64,000 nucleotides of DNA. It comes from Geomonas azotofigens (GTDB taxonomy: Bacteria; Desulfobacterota; Desulfuromonadia; Geobacterales; Geobacteraceae). Position numbers and translations under genes: made by a program. Shown here piece after piece: positions 18,897 through 27,348 of this stretch. Below the pieces are notes generated by a model. The model worked only from the letters and a program-made list of their open reading frames with translations. It was not told the origin of the DNA and searched no databases. Every line of letters starts with the position of its first letter. Positions within the stretch are counted from its first letter, which is position 1. The stretch covers positions 496,001 through 560,000 of the forward strand of contig NZ_JAHLME010000002.1 of the NCBI RefSeq assembly GCF_018919395.1, given 5' to 3'.

Positions 18897-20425
18897 CCGT
18901 TCTGAACCCCGGCACCAACTGCATGGGCATCTATCCGGTCGAGGAAACGGGGGTGCTGGTTGACGCGGAGGACTACTATCGCGCCTTCTACCACACCGCA
19001 CTGGCCGCTCGCAGCTACCTCCTCCTCGCCGGGTGGCAGTTCGACTCGGAGGTGCGCCTTCTGCGCGGGGACGACGAACACGACTCGGCGGGGGACACCC
19101 GGTTCCTAAAGTTTCTGGAGCGGCTCTGCCAGGCGAAACCGCAGCTGCACATCTACATACTCGCCTGGGACTTCAGCGCCGTCTTTTCGCTGGAACGGGA
19201 GTGGTTCCAGGACATCATCTTCAACTGGAACACCAACAAGCGGGTGCAGTTTCGTTTCGACAGCGTCCACGCGAGCGGCGCCACCCACCACCAGAAATTC
19301 ATCATCGCCGACGGCGCCATCGCCTACCTGGGGGGGATGGACATCTGCTCATCGCGCTGGGACGATCGCCGCCACATGAAGGACAACCCGGACCGTGTCG
19401 ACGTGGACGGCACCAGGTACGGTTCCTATCACGACATCCAGACCTACCACACCGGACCCGTTGTCGGGGTGTTGCTCGAACTGTTCCGGCAAAGGTGGCG
19501 CGATTCGGGAGGCGGCGAGCTCAAGCTGCCACGGGCCGGGGCCTTGATCCCGACGGTTCCCGCCGGCGCCTTCCCCCTCCCCGCGTCCCGGGTCGCGGTC
19601 TGCCGCACCGTGGCGCGCACCCCCCTCGCCGACCGGCGGGAAATCCATGAGATCCGGCACCTTTTCGTCAACGCCATCATGTCGGCGCAGCACCTCATCT
19701 ACCTGGAAAACCAGTATTTCAGCTCGCAGGCGGTGTTCTGGTCGCTGGTCGCGCGGATGAGCATGGCGGAGCGCCCTCCCCTGCAGATCATCATGATGCT
19801 CCCGGACCGGCTGCCGCTCACCGAGGAGCTGTTCCTGGGACTCCCCCAGATGCGCATGATCCGGGCCCTGCAGCAGGTAGCCGAGAAAACCGGTCACACG
19901 CTGAGCGTCTACTCCTCAGCCGAGATGGACCACGGCAACCGCAAAATGACCTTCATCCACTCGAAGCTGCTCCTGGTCGACGACCGTTTCCTCACCATCG
20001 GTTCGGCCAACGCCACCAACCGCAGCATGGGGCTGGACACGGAACTGAACGTCGCCTGGGAGGTGGATCCCTCCTGTGGGGCACAGGAGATGACCGCCGC
20101 CATCCGCGCGTTGCGGGCCTCGCTTCTCGCTGAGCACGCGGGGCTTCTGGGGTGCGGCGAGGATTGGCGCTTTGAGAACGTGGAGAACCTGACCCGGCAC
20201 CTCGAATGCCTGGCCGACGACCATGACGCCCGCCTGTGCCGCTACCAGCCGGATACCACCTTCGAGAACAGCGATCTGCCCGACGTCCTGGAGCCGATCC
20301 AGCGCGTGGTCGACCCTGAACACCCCGTCGGCAACGAGCTCATCTTCGAGAGCCTCACAAAATCGGAGCTTGGTTCCTTCGCAAGGGGTATATTTAAATT
20401 AAGCCAGATGATCATCGGGCTTTAG
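18893..20425 (+). CDS. Phospholipase D / cardiolipin synthase-like protein
   Basis: The 510-residue protein starts at the ATG overlapping the EEP stop. Both HKD motifs are intact: H-Q-K-F-I-I-A-D-G with G-G-M-D about ten residues on, and H-S-K-L-L-L-V-D-D followed by G-S-A-N. The intervening E-N-Q-Y-F matches the eukaryote-like PLD subgroup. It likely hydrolyses or transfers phosphatidyl groups at the inner membrane. No membrane helix is clear, and the VTT domain fused to such proteins in some bacteria is absent. It is probably co-transcribed with the EEP gene and the following small gene. Confidence 0.9.
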   Translation: MTVLNPGTNCMGIYPVEETGVLVDAEDYYRAFYHTALAARSYLLLAGWQFDSEVRLLRGDDEHDSAGDTRFLKFLERLCQAKPQLHIYILAWDFSAVFSLEREWFQDIIFNWNTNKRVQFRFDSVHASGATHHQKFIIADGAIAYLGGMDICSSRWDDRRHMKDNPDRVDVDGTRYGSYHDIQTYHTGPVVGVLLELFRQRWRDSGGGELKLPRAGALIPTVPAGAFPLPASRVAVCRTVARTPLADRREIHEIRHLFVNAIMSAQHLIYLENQYFSSQAVFWSLVARMSMAERPPLQIIMMLPDRLPLTEELFLGLPQMRMIRALQQVAEKTGHTLSVYSSAEMDHGNRKMTFIHSKLLLVDDRFLTIGSANATNRSMGLDTELNVAWEVDPSCGAQEMTAAIRALRASLLAEHAGLLGCGEDWRFENVENLTRHLECLADDHDARLCRYQPDTTFENSDLPDVLEPIQRVVDPEHPVGNELIFESLTKSELGSFARGIFKLSQMIIGL

Positions 20426-20448
20426 AAAGGGAAAAGGAGGCTACCGAC

Positions 20449-20658
20449 ATGACAGACGAAAGGAGACAGACGGGAGTAGAGATGGATGATCATTCCTGCG
20501 ACGTCAGGGTTTGGAGTTCTTCCTGTGAACGCAACGTGTACAGCGATCAAAGCGAAAGGTATCTCTGCGCCTCGTGCGGCACCATAACCGGGTTGAAACA
20601 CGAGATGCACCACGAGCACTTCCCGCATCTGTGCGGGGACACGGACGAAATGAGCTAG
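20449..20658 (+). CDS. Small Cys/His-rich protein, function unknown
   Basis: The protein is 69 residues. A strong AAGGAGG site lies eight bases before the ATG, which supports it as a real gene. Cysteines at 17, 26, 40, 43 and 62 and histidines at 51, 54, 55, 57 and 60 could form one metal (zinc) site; C-A-S-C-G resembles half of a zinc ribbon. It follows the phospholipase D gene by 23 bases and precedes a terminator, so it is probably the last gene of that operon. No family was recognised. Confidence 0.7.
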   Translation: MTDERRQTGVEMDDHSCDVRVWSSSCERNVYSDQSERYLCASCGTITGLKHEMHHEHFPHLCGDTDEMS

Positions 20659-20685
20659 AGGCCGTGTTCGGCAGACGCAAAAAAA

Positions 20686-20708
20686 GGGGCGAGTCATCTC
20701 GCCCCTTT
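20686..20708. terminator. Bidirectional rho-independent terminator
   Basis: An eight-base-pair stem GGGGCGAG/CTCGCCCC with a TCAT loop is flanked by an A-run on the left and TTT on the right. It separates the plus-strand EEP-PLD-small protein operon from the convergent M16 peptidase gene. Confidence 0.75.
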
Positions 20709-20733
20709 CCATTTTCCGTGGCAGCTGTTTCCC

Positions 20734-22008
20734 CTAGCGGGGCAGTCCCGGCCCTTCTCCCGGCCCCACCGATTCCACGCGCGGCACCACGTCCTTGAAC
20801 AGCAACTGGGCCACCTCGCGCACCTCTTCGGCGCTGACCGCGGCGATGGCCTCCAGCGAGGACTCGATCGGCTCCGGCGCTCCCAAGAGCGAGGTGGTGT
20901 TGGAGATCCTGCGCACCTGGGTCTCGCAGTCGTCCAGGGCCATCAGCCTCGCGCAGCGGATCTGCTCCTTGGCGGCCACCAGGACCTCCTCGGTCACCTT
21001 CTCGTCACAGAACCTCAACACCTCGGCGTGGCAGACGTCAACCGCCTCCTGCGCGCGCTCCGGACCGGTCCCGGCGTAGATCATGAGGCCGGCGGAGTCC
21101 GTGTACGAGGACATCATGGAGTAGACCGTGTAGGCGAGGCTCCTGCGCTCGCGCACCTCGCGGAACAGGCGCGAGTTCATGCCGCTGCCAAGGATCTGGT
21201 TGAACACCGCCAGCTTGTGCCGATGCTCGTTGCCCGCCGGCGGCAGGGGATAGCCCATGTAGAAATGGGTCTGCTCCATGGGGCGGGTGTAGTGCATGTG
21301 CTCGCCCACCGCGACGTGATATCCGGACGCCGCTTTCTTGCCGCGCGGCGTCCCCGTCGGGAGCTCCCCCAAAAGGCGGGCCGCCTGGTCCGCGACCTGG
21401 TCGTGGTCGACGTTGCCCGCCACCGAGACGATGGTGGCGTTGGTCAGGTAGTTGGCGAGCTTGTGCTCCATCAGGCGCTCCCTGGTGATGGCGCCGATGG
21501 TCTCCGCGGTTCCGAGGATCGGCGTCCCCAGCGGGTGCCCCTGCCAGAACCCCTGGTGGAACTGGTTATAGATGAACCGGCCGGGATTGTCCTGGTTCAT
21601 CAGGATCTCCTGCAGCACGACACCGCGCTCCTTCTCCACCTCCTCTTCGGGAAGCGAGGAATGGACGAACATGTCGGCCAGGATGTCGAAGGTGGCGGGG
21701 ATGATGGAGGCGAGGGAAACGGCGTAGTAGAAGACCTCCTCCTGACTGGTGTAGGCGTTGGCCCGGGCGCCGATGCTGTTGAACTCGTCGGTGATCTGGT
21801 CCGCCGTGCGGGTCGGGGTCCCCTTGAAGAGGAGATGCTCTATGAAGTGGGAGGCGCCGCCGGTGTCGGGATCCTCGTTCCGGGTGCTGCTGTCTATGCG
21901 GATACCGATGGCGGCGCTCTGCATGCCGGGTATCTGCTGGCTGACTACCCGCACCCCGTTGGGGAGCGTAGTGAGACGAAGCTTGGGGGGCATCGACGAA
22001 GTAAACAT
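20734..22008 (-). CDS. M16 family zinc peptidase (processing protease type)
   Basis: The 424-residue protein has the inverted zinc motif HxxEH at His54-Phe-Ile-Glu57-His58 and the distal ligand Glu134 in V-L-Q-E-I, as in M16B mitochondrial-processing-peptidase-like enzymes. The second half has the usual inactive repeat domain with R-S-L-A-Y-T-V-Y. No signal peptide is seen, so it is probably cytoplasmic. In many bacteria this gene follows pnp; that is not the case here. An AAGGAG site precedes the ATG. Function in protein or peptide turnover is inferred. Confidence 0.93.
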   Translation of the reverse strand: MFTSSMPPKLRLTTLPNGVRVVSQQIPGMQSAAIGIRIDSSTRNEDPDTGGASHFIEHLLFKGTPTRTADQITDEFNSIGARANAYTSQEEVFYYAVSLASIIPATFDILADMFVHSSLPEEEVEKERGVVLQEILMNQDNPGRFIYNQFHQGFWQGHPLGTPILGTAETIGAITRERLMEHKLANYLTNATIVSVAGNVDHDQVADQAARLLGELPTGTPRGKKAASGYHVAVGEHMHYTRPMEQTHFYMGYPLPPAGNEHRHKLAVFNQILGSGMNSRLFREVRERRSLAYTVYSMMSSYTDSAGLMIYAGTGPERAQEAVDVCHAEVLRFCDEKVTEEVLVAAKEQIRCARLMALDDCETQVRRISNTTSLLGAPEPIESSLEAIAAVSAEEVREVAQLLFKDVVPRVESVGPGEGPGLPR

Positions 22009-22097
22009 ATAAGCTCCTTAAAGCTACGGAATTGTTTCGGTTTGGATGTCAGGAATTATAACACGGCGCCTTAAGGAAAACAGTCAGGGAAAAAATA

Positions 22098-22121
22098 CGC
22101 CTGCCGGTGGCCCGGCAGGCG
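22098..22121 (-). terminator. Terminator of the P460-like cytochrome gene
   Basis: A perfect ten-base-pair stem CGCCTGCCGG/CCGGCAGGCG with a four-base loop is followed, reading on the minus strand, by A-T-A-T-T-T-T-T-T. It lies 29 bases past the cytochrome stop. Confidence 0.8.
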
Positions 22122-22149
22122 CGCTTTAGAGGTGGAGAAGTAGGGAAGC

Positions 22150-22626
22150 TTACTTGAAGTCGGCGTAGCGGGAGAGGACGAAGCCCCGGTCCTTGGCGTC
22201 CTTTTCGTGGCACCCGAAGCAGTCGCGCTTGCCGTCCAGCCCCGAGGGCTTGCCATCCGGGGTGAAGCCGACGAAACGCCAGCCGCCCGTGTCCTGCGCC
22301 TTCTTGTCCCTTTGCATCATGACGATCATGCTCTTCTTGCCCGGCACCTGCTTCCCCCCCTCCTCCTTGATGGAGTAGTTGACGGCGACGAAGCGGCTCC
22401 CGTCCGGGTAGTTGGCGCCGCCGGACTTGTAGGTGGGCATCGCCTTCTTGTTCACGTAGATGTAGTGGATCCCGTAAAACATGGACTTCTTGTCGGTGAT
22501 GACGCGGGCCTTGCTCTTGTCCCAGTTCTCGTAGTTTCTGGGGAGCGAGCCCTGGTCGGCGGCGCAGGCAGCGCCGACGGTACCGAGGATGGTGGCGAGG
22601 GTGAGAACGGAAAGGGTTTTTTTCAT
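22150..22626 (-). CDS. Periplasmic c-type cytochrome, P460-like
   Basis: The 158-residue protein starts at the ATG at 22626 after a GGAGG site. A signal peptide covers about 1-22 (ending A-C-A-A). One haem c motif C-F-G-C-H at 136-140 near the C-terminus and the body pattern fit the cytochrome P460 family. Known P460 proteins oxidise hydroxylamine, but many homologues have no assigned role and the cross-linking lysine was not identified here. The gene is monocistronic or follows the membrane-protein gene 116 bases upstream, with a palindromic repeat between them. Confidence 0.85.
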   Translation of the reverse strand: MKKTLSVLTLATILGTVGAACAADQGSLPRNYENWDKSKARVITDKKSMFYGIHYIYVNKKAMPTYKSGGANYPDGSRFVAVNYSIKEEGGKQVPGKKSMIVMMQRDKKAQDTGGWRFVGFTPDGKPSGLDGKRDCFGCHEKDAKDRGFVLSRYADFK

Positions 22627-22671
22627 GTCAGGCCTCCGAAGAGTTGAGAGTTGGTCCTTGTGGGACAAGAC

Positions 22672-22698
22672 GGGCGAATGATCATTCGCCCCTACAGG
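22672..22698. repeat. REP-like palindrome, GGGCGAAT family, copy 1
   Basis: A perfect 20-base palindrome GGGCGAATGATCATTCGCCC is followed by CTACAGG. Further copies are at 31072-31099, 55119-55141, 55161-55185, 62018-62043 and 62081-62105. It sits between the cytochrome and the carotenoid-type membrane protein genes. Confidence 0.8.
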
Positions 22699-22742
22699 GA
22701 TACCACAGGCGGCATCCCGTTCAAACAAGCGTTGGATGAATT

Positions 22743-23624
22743 TCATTTTGCCTGAGTGCGGCCGCCGGCTCCCGAAGCGGCCGGAGACCAGGGATAGTCG
22801 GCCAGGTGGGCGGCGAGCTCGTCCTTGTGGTAGCGGTCCAGCTTCTGACGAAAGAGCACCACGGCCATCACCACCGGCAGGGTGAAGATGAAGATGCCGG
22901 TGAGCCCCATCAGGTTCTCGCCGATGTAGAAGGTGACCCCGAGGTTGAAGGCTATCACGCAGAGGTAGAGAAAGGGGCCGTACAGCGAGCGGTACGGTGC
23001 CGCGCCGACCCCGGCGGGACGCTCCTTTGCCGAGCAGAGGCGGTCGATCAACTGCAGCACCAGTACCAGCAGCGCGCTCACCAGCCACCACCCGAAGTAG
23101 TTGGACATGGGGATGCCGAAATGGGTGCCGACCTCGCGGTAGCCGTAGATGCGCCCCAGGAACCACCGGCTCCCCTGCAGGGCAACCGGGTCGGTGACGA
23201 TGTCGAGGAACACCTGGAACAGCGAGCCGAGCAGAAGCACCGCGAAGGAGCGCCGGATGCGGCCGGTCTCCAAGAGGACCAGGTCCCCCTTGACCCGCTT
23301 GGCGGGCGCCAGGACCAACAGGGCGGTGGCGTAGCTGCAGTAGGTCAAAAAGACATAGGAAAGCGAGTCGAAGAAGGGGACGCCGGCGATCCAGAGTTCC
23401 CGGTCGCGGGTGACGTCCACGTAGTAGTACCAGCCGTAGGGAAAGCCGGTGTTGATGGAGGAAAACTCGGAGGCGAAGGCCACCAGGTAGCCGCAGACGG
23501 TGAACCAGATGGTCTTTTTCCACCCCAGGTGCAGCACCGCCGCCACGAGGTAGACGGCGAAAAAGGCGAAGACATAGGGACGCATGGTGAAGGTCCCCAC
23601 CGCGATATCGAGGATATGGGTCAT
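22743..23624 (-). CDS. Carotenoid biosynthesis protein family (DUF422/CruF-like) membrane protein
   Basis: The 293-residue protein has about seven hydrophobic helices. The conserved pattern S-E-F-S-S-I-N-T-G-F-P-Y-G-W-Y-Y-Y, then G-V-P-F-F-D-S-L-S-Y, D-I-V-T-D-P-V-A and later G-I-P-M-S-N-Y-F-G-W-W is that of the CruF/DUF422 family, whose characterised members hydrate carotenoid ends. No other carotenoid gene is present nearby, so this member may act on another isoprenoid or lipid. It follows mlaD by 91 bases, with a hairpin between. Family is fairly sure, substrate unknown. Confidence 0.8.
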   Translation of the reverse strand: MTHILDIAVGTFTMRPYVFAFFAVYLVAAVLHLGWKKTIWFTVCGYLVAFASEFSSINTGFPYGWYYYVDVTRDRELWIAGVPFFDSLSYVFLTYCSYATALLVLAPAKRVKGDLVLLETGRIRRSFAVLLLGSLFQVFLDIVTDPVALQGSRWFLGRIYGYREVGTHFGIPMSNYFGWWLVSALLVLVLQLIDRLCSAKERPAGVGAAPYRSLYGPFLYLCVIAFNLGVTFYIGENLMGLTGIFIFTLPVVMAVVLFRQKLDRYHKDELAAHLADYPWSPAASGAGGRTQAK

Positions 23625-23663
23625 GCCGGAGAGCTCCTTGAGAAAAAGGCGGCGTCACGCAAA

Positions 23664-23692
23664 CGTGGGGGCGGAATAGTTCCGTCCCCACG
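23664..23692. other. Intercistronic hairpin after mlaD
   Basis: A twelve-base-pair stem (CGTGGGGGCGGA with TCCGTCCCCACG, one G-T pair) encloses a five-base loop between mlaD and the downstream membrane-protein gene. No T-run follows directly, so it may stabilise or process the transcript rather than terminate it. Confidence 0.5.
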
Positions 23693-23715
23693 CCGCCAGC
23701 ACTGTTGTTTTGGTG

Positions 23716-24786
23716 TTAGAACAGGGTCCCGACGATGGAGCCGAGCACCGAGATCGGACCGGTGTCCCCCAGTCCCTCCATGGCGCGTTCCGCCTTCTTG
23801 AGGGTAGCCGTCGTGTCGCGGTAGAGCTGGTCCTCGTTGACCAGTTTGCCGATGGTCCCCTGGCCGGAGTTGATCTTCTGGGTGATTTCCTTCACGTTCT
23901 TGGAGGCGTCGCGCAGTTCGGTGTAGAGGCTGTCGTCGTAGACGAGCTTGCCCAGGGTCCCTTCGCCCTTGTTGATCTTGGCGGTGATGTCCTTCACGTC
24001 TTTCATGCCCGCGTTCAGGTCCTTCACACCGCTGCGGAGGTCCTTGATCAGGGCGGAGGCGTCGTTGTAGACGGTCTCGTCGTTGACCAGCTTGCCGAGC
24101 GTCCCCTCCCCCTTCTCTATCTTGGTGGAGACCACCCTGAGGCTGCTCACCGCGCTGGAGGCATCGTCGTAGAGCTTCCGGTCGTTCAGGAGCATGGCCA
24201 GCGAGCCTTCGCCGCGGTCCATCTTGCCGGTGATGCTGCTGATGTTGGAGATGGCGTCCCTCAGGTTGCCGCGGTTCTCATCCAGCATCCCCGACACCTT
24301 CTTCAGCACGTCCTCCTGGTTCTTGTTCAGGTTGTTGATGAGGACCTTGGTGTCCTTCACCACGTCCGAGAGGTTGTCCACGATGATGTCTATGTTGGCG
24401 ACATCCTTGCCGCGCACCGTCCCCCCCTCGGGAAGAAGCGCACCGTTGGGCGAGCCGAAGGAAAGCCCCAGGAACTGCCCGCCCAGGAGGTTGGTGAGCC
24501 TTAAGCCCGCCACGGTGTCTACCTTGATGCGGGTGCCAGGTTTCACCTCGAAGTCGATCTCTATCTTGTCGTTCAAGACGATGATCTTGGTGATGCGCCC
24601 GACATCGACCCCCGCCAGGCGGACCGGGTCGCCCACCTTGAGGCCGGTGATGCTGGTGAGGTAGGTCCGGTACATGATCTTCTTCTCAAAGGGGTTCCAC
24701 TTCTCCCCAACCTCGAGCAGCACGCCCAGGATGATGAGACCGAACACGAAGAACATGCCGACCTTTTTCTCTACTGATAGAGCCAT
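23716..24786 (-). CDS. mlaD: MlaD family (MCE domain) lipid-transport protein with C-terminal repeats
   Basis: The 356-residue protein has one anchor helix (about 9-28) and an MCE domain (about 38-115, with G-L-K-V-G-D-P-V-R-L-A-G-V-x-V-G). A long periplasmic tail follows. The tail has four copies of the unit G-E-G-[TS]-[LI]-G-K-L-V-x-[DN]-x-x-x-Y at about 192, 226, 274 and 308, separated by helical, coiled-coil-like spacers. MCE proteins form hexameric rings that shuttle phospholipid or other lipid between membranes. It lies 36 bases downstream of mlaE in the same operon. The repeats are typical of long MCE proteins in Desulfuromonadota, but their role is not known. Confidence 0.93.
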   Translation of the reverse strand: MALSVEKKVGMFFVFGLIILGVLLEVGEKWNPFEKKIMYRTYLTSITGLKVGDPVRLAGVDVGRITKIIVLNDKIEIDFEVKPGTRIKVDTVAGLRLTNLLGGQFLGLSFGSPNGALLPEGGTVRGKDVANIDIIVDNLSDVVKDTKVLINNLNKNQEDVLKKVSGMLDENRGNLRDAISNISSITGKMDRGEGSLAMLLNDRKLYDDASSAVSSLRVVSTKIEKGEGTLGKLVNDETVYNDASALIKDLRSGVKDLNAGMKDVKDITAKINKGEGTLGKLVYDDSLYTELRDASKNVKEITQKINSGQGTIGKLVNEDQLYRDTTATLKKAERAMEGLGDTGPISVLGSIVGTLF

Positions 24787-24822
24787 ATATCTCTTCCTCC
24801 GGAAACGGAAAACGTAAAAGTG

Positions 24823-25599
24823 CTACATGAGCAGCCTGGTCAGGACGTAGTCGGCGACCAGGATCAGCATGAACGAGAGCACGACGGACCTTGTGGTGGA
24901 CTGGCCGATGCCCCGGGCGCCCCCCGAGGTGGCGAAGCCGACGTAGCAGCAGACCAGGGCGATGATGCCGCCAAAGCACATGGACTTGGTGAGACCGATG
25001 CCGATCTCCTTCATCTTGAGGGCGGCGGTGAGGCTGTCGTAGTAGGTCGCGTACGAGACGAAGATCTGCGGGTGCAGGTTGCTGATCAACGCCCCCCCGA
25101 TGATGCCGATCAGGTCCGAGTAGAGCACCAGGGCGGGAACGCAGATGATGCAGGCGATGAAGCGCGGCATGGCGAGATACCGCACCGGGTCGATGTCCAG
25201 GGTCTTCAGTGCGTCGATTTCCTCGTACACGGTCATGACACCCAGTTCGGCGGCCATGGCCGAGCCGCAGCGCCCGGCGACCAGGAAGCTGGTCATGACC
25301 GGCCCCAGTTCGCGCACCATGGAATGGCCCACGATGGCCCCGATGATGTTCTGGCCGCCGTACTTCTGCAACTCCACCCCGGTCTGCAGGGCGAGCACCA
25401 TCCCCACGAAAAAGGCCATGACCGATGCGACGGGCAGGGTGTCCCAGCCGACGATTGCCATCTGGGTCAGGATGCTCGGGATATTGCGGGGCGCCTCGCG
25501 TATGAAGTACACGACCTTCCCCATGAGGATGGTCATCTCCCCCAGCACCTGGTAGAAGTAGAGCACCCTCTTGCCTAGCGGTTCGAAAACTTGGCTCAC
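24823..25599 (-). CDS. mlaE: MlaE family ABC transporter permease
   Basis: The 258-residue polytopic permease has the MlaE pattern V-x-x-x-Y-x-x-Q-[TL] replaced here by F-F-V-G-M-V-L-A-L-Q-T-G, then R-E-L-G-P-V-M-T-S-F-L-V-A-G-R-C-G-S-A-M-A-A-E-L-G, and E-I-D-A-L. It should form the membrane dimer of an MCE-type lipid transporter. The GTG start overlaps the stop of the preceding repeat-protein gene as GTGA, which fixes the start. The usual MlaF ATPase gene is not adjacent on either side, so the nucleotide-binding subunit must be encoded elsewhere. Confidence 0.93.
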   Translation of the reverse strand: MSQVFEPLGKRVLYFYQVLGEMTILMGKVVYFIREAPRNIPSILTQMAIVGWDTLPVASVMAFFVGMVLALQTGVELQKYGGQNIIGAIVGHSMVRELGPVMTSFLVAGRCGSAMAAELGVMTVYEEIDALKTLDIDPVRYLAMPRFIACIICVPALVLYSDLIGIIGGALISNLHPQIFVSYATYYDSLTAALKMKEIGIGLTKSMCFGGIIALVCCYVGFATSGGARGIGQSTTRSVVLSFMLILVADYVLTRLLM

Positions 25600-27143
25600 T
25601 TATCCCCCCATTTCAGTCCGAAGGGGAGCCAGAAGAGGCTCAACTCCTCTTGCCCGCCATCTCGTTTCAGGCTTACCAGCCCCTTCAGGAATTTCAGTTC
25701 CCTCTCCCTGGCCGTGTCGCGGTAGGAGATGAATGGGAAGAACTCGTAGGCGAGGTCGTTGCCGCGCCGTTCATGCCAGAACAGGTTCCAGAGCAGGGTC
25801 GACGTGGAGTTGCCCCCCTGGTCCCAGCGTCTCTGGTAGATGCGCCACAAAGGTGCCCAATCCTTCTCGATCCCTTCCTTGTCCAGGATCGACTCGACCG
25901 GGGCGGGGAAGGAGAAGGAAGAGACCCCCTCGGGGCTCTTGCGATACAAGAACAGTGGCCACATGGTGGTGCGGCGCCGCTCGTTGCCGTCTTTGGGCCA
26001 GAACTCGTGGTTATCCCGGTACAGGAAGAAGAGGACCCGGTCCTGGTCCTGGCTGAAGTTCTCGGATTTCAGCTCCTCATGCCTGTACAAGGGCCAGAGA
26101 TACCAGCTCTTCTCGCCGCCGGAAAAGACCTCGTGCGAGTAGAACGGGAGAAAGGTGTCGCTGCTCTTCTTCTCGCCGCGCACCTTGGTGATGAAGGGCC
26201 AGAAGTAGTCGACCTCCTCCTGCTTCTTGCCGCGGTCCTCGGTGTAGCCAAAGAAAGGCCACAGGTAGCTGCGCGAGGTCTTCTTGGGCGAATCGGTCGA
26301 GGCATAGAGCGGGAAGATGAACTTCCTCCGGGTCGGGTTATCCGTGTTGAGCCCGGTGCTCTCCGAGGTGTAGAAGGGCCACAGCACAAAACGCTTCTCG
26401 TACACGCCGGTCTTGTGCGACTGGCCGTAGAGCGGGAAGACGTCGAAGCCGGACTCGTTATCACCGGAGGTGGTGGCGAAGATGGGCCAGAGGTAGTGCC
26501 TGGTGGTGGTCCCCTTCTTCACCGTGCTGCCGTAGAGCGGGAACATCACGAAGTGGTACTCGTCGCGCCAGAACCGGTCATAGATGTTTCCGTAGATCGG
26601 AAAGAAGGCGCGATAGTGGCCGTGCCGCTTGGAGTCCCCGGAGATGTAGAACGGAAACAGCATGGTCGACTTTTCCCGCTCCGGTTCCGACTCCTGCTTG
26701 CGGTAGCTGGAGGTCCTGAACAGCTGCAGCACTTCGAAGTTGTCGGTCTCGGGAGTCTTTTCCTGGGTCGCCACCGGATAAAGGTAATAGGAAGAGGAAG
26801 CACGATCCTCAGCGCGTTCGGTCCGGTAGAACAGCGGACGCAGGGCGATATCCCTGTCATCACCGTTTCTCTGGTACTTGAAAAGGGGACCTAAGATGGC
26901 GAGGTTGCTGAAGCGCTCCTTGGGGCTCTCGCGATAGTCGATCAGGGGCCACAGGGTGAAGATGGTCCCTTTCTGCCCGGACGCCTTATCGGCCTTCGGC
27001 TCGGACACCTGCTCGGCCTTCTGCGCGGCCGGAGGCTCAGACCTCGGTACCGGCTGTGACTCGGGCTGTGGTTCGGCACAAGCAACGGTTGCCACGAATA
27101 GCAGGGCGGACAATGCAGTTATGGACGGCGTGGAACGTGTCAT
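25596..27143 (-). CDS. Exported aromatic-proline repeat protein of unknown function
   Basis: The 515-residue protein starts with a signal peptide (about 1-23, T-V-A-C-A-E; a lipobox-like V-A-C is possible but imperfect). A charged linker (25-58) precedes at least fifteen copies of a short strand motif [FW]-P-[LFI]-[YF], for example L-W-P-L-I-D, M-F-P-L-Y-G-S, V-F-P-L-Y-G-Q, L-W-P-F-Y-T-S and L-W-P-F-F-G-Y, spaced about 17-35 residues. This periodicity suggests a long beta-rich sheet, solenoid or barrel in the periplasm or outer membrane. It is translationally coupled to mlaE. No characterised family is recognised; a role in the lipid-transport path is inferred from context. Confidence 0.7.
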   Translation of the reverse strand: MTRSTPSITALSALLFVATVACAEPQPESQPVPRSEPPAAQKAEQVSEPKADKASGQKGTIFTLWPLIDYRESPKERFSNLAILGPLFKYQRNGDDRDIALRPLFYRTERAEDRASSSYYLYPVATQEKTPETDNFEVLQLFRTSSYRKQESEPEREKSTMLFPFYISGDSKRHGHYRAFFPIYGNIYDRFWRDEYHFVMFPLYGSTVKKGTTTRHYLWPIFATTSGDNESGFDVFPLYGQSHKTGVYEKRFVLWPFYTSESTGLNTDNPTRRKFIFPLYASTDSPKKTSRSYLWPFFGYTEDRGKKQEEVDYFWPFITKVRGEKKSSDTFLPFYSHEVFSGGEKSWYLWPLYRHEELKSENFSQDQDRVLFFLYRDNHEFWPKDGNERRRTTMWPLFLYRKSPEGVSSFSFPAPVESILDKEGIEKDWAPLWRIYQRRWDQGGNSTSTLLWNLFWHERRGNDLAYEFFPFISYRDTARERELKFLKGLVSLKRDGGQEELSLFWLPFGLKWGDK

Positions 27144-27181
27144 GTACCTCTTACTGACTCAAATATTGTATTGGATTTCGG

Positions 27182-27211
27182 ATAGTAACTGCTGCAATCA
27201 AGCATAGTCAA
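27182..27211 (-). promoter_or_regulatory. Candidate sigma-70 promoter of the repeat protein-mlaE-mlaD operon
   Basis: On the minus strand TTGACT (27206-27211) and TACTAT (27182-27187) are separated by 18 bases, about 40 bases before the first gene. Matches are 5/6 and 4/6. The rest of the 27144-27418 gap shows only AT-rich sequence and the leuD terminator. Confidence 0.4.
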
Positions 27212-27348
27212 TCAAAATATAGTCCCGATGGAGGCTGGAATGAATCTGATGGAGTAGTCTCAAGACAATTTCGACACCTGCAGCCTAGATCATTAACACC
27301 ACGCGAAAGTTATGCCACTTCTTCGCGAAATGTCCAGCATTGAGGCGA

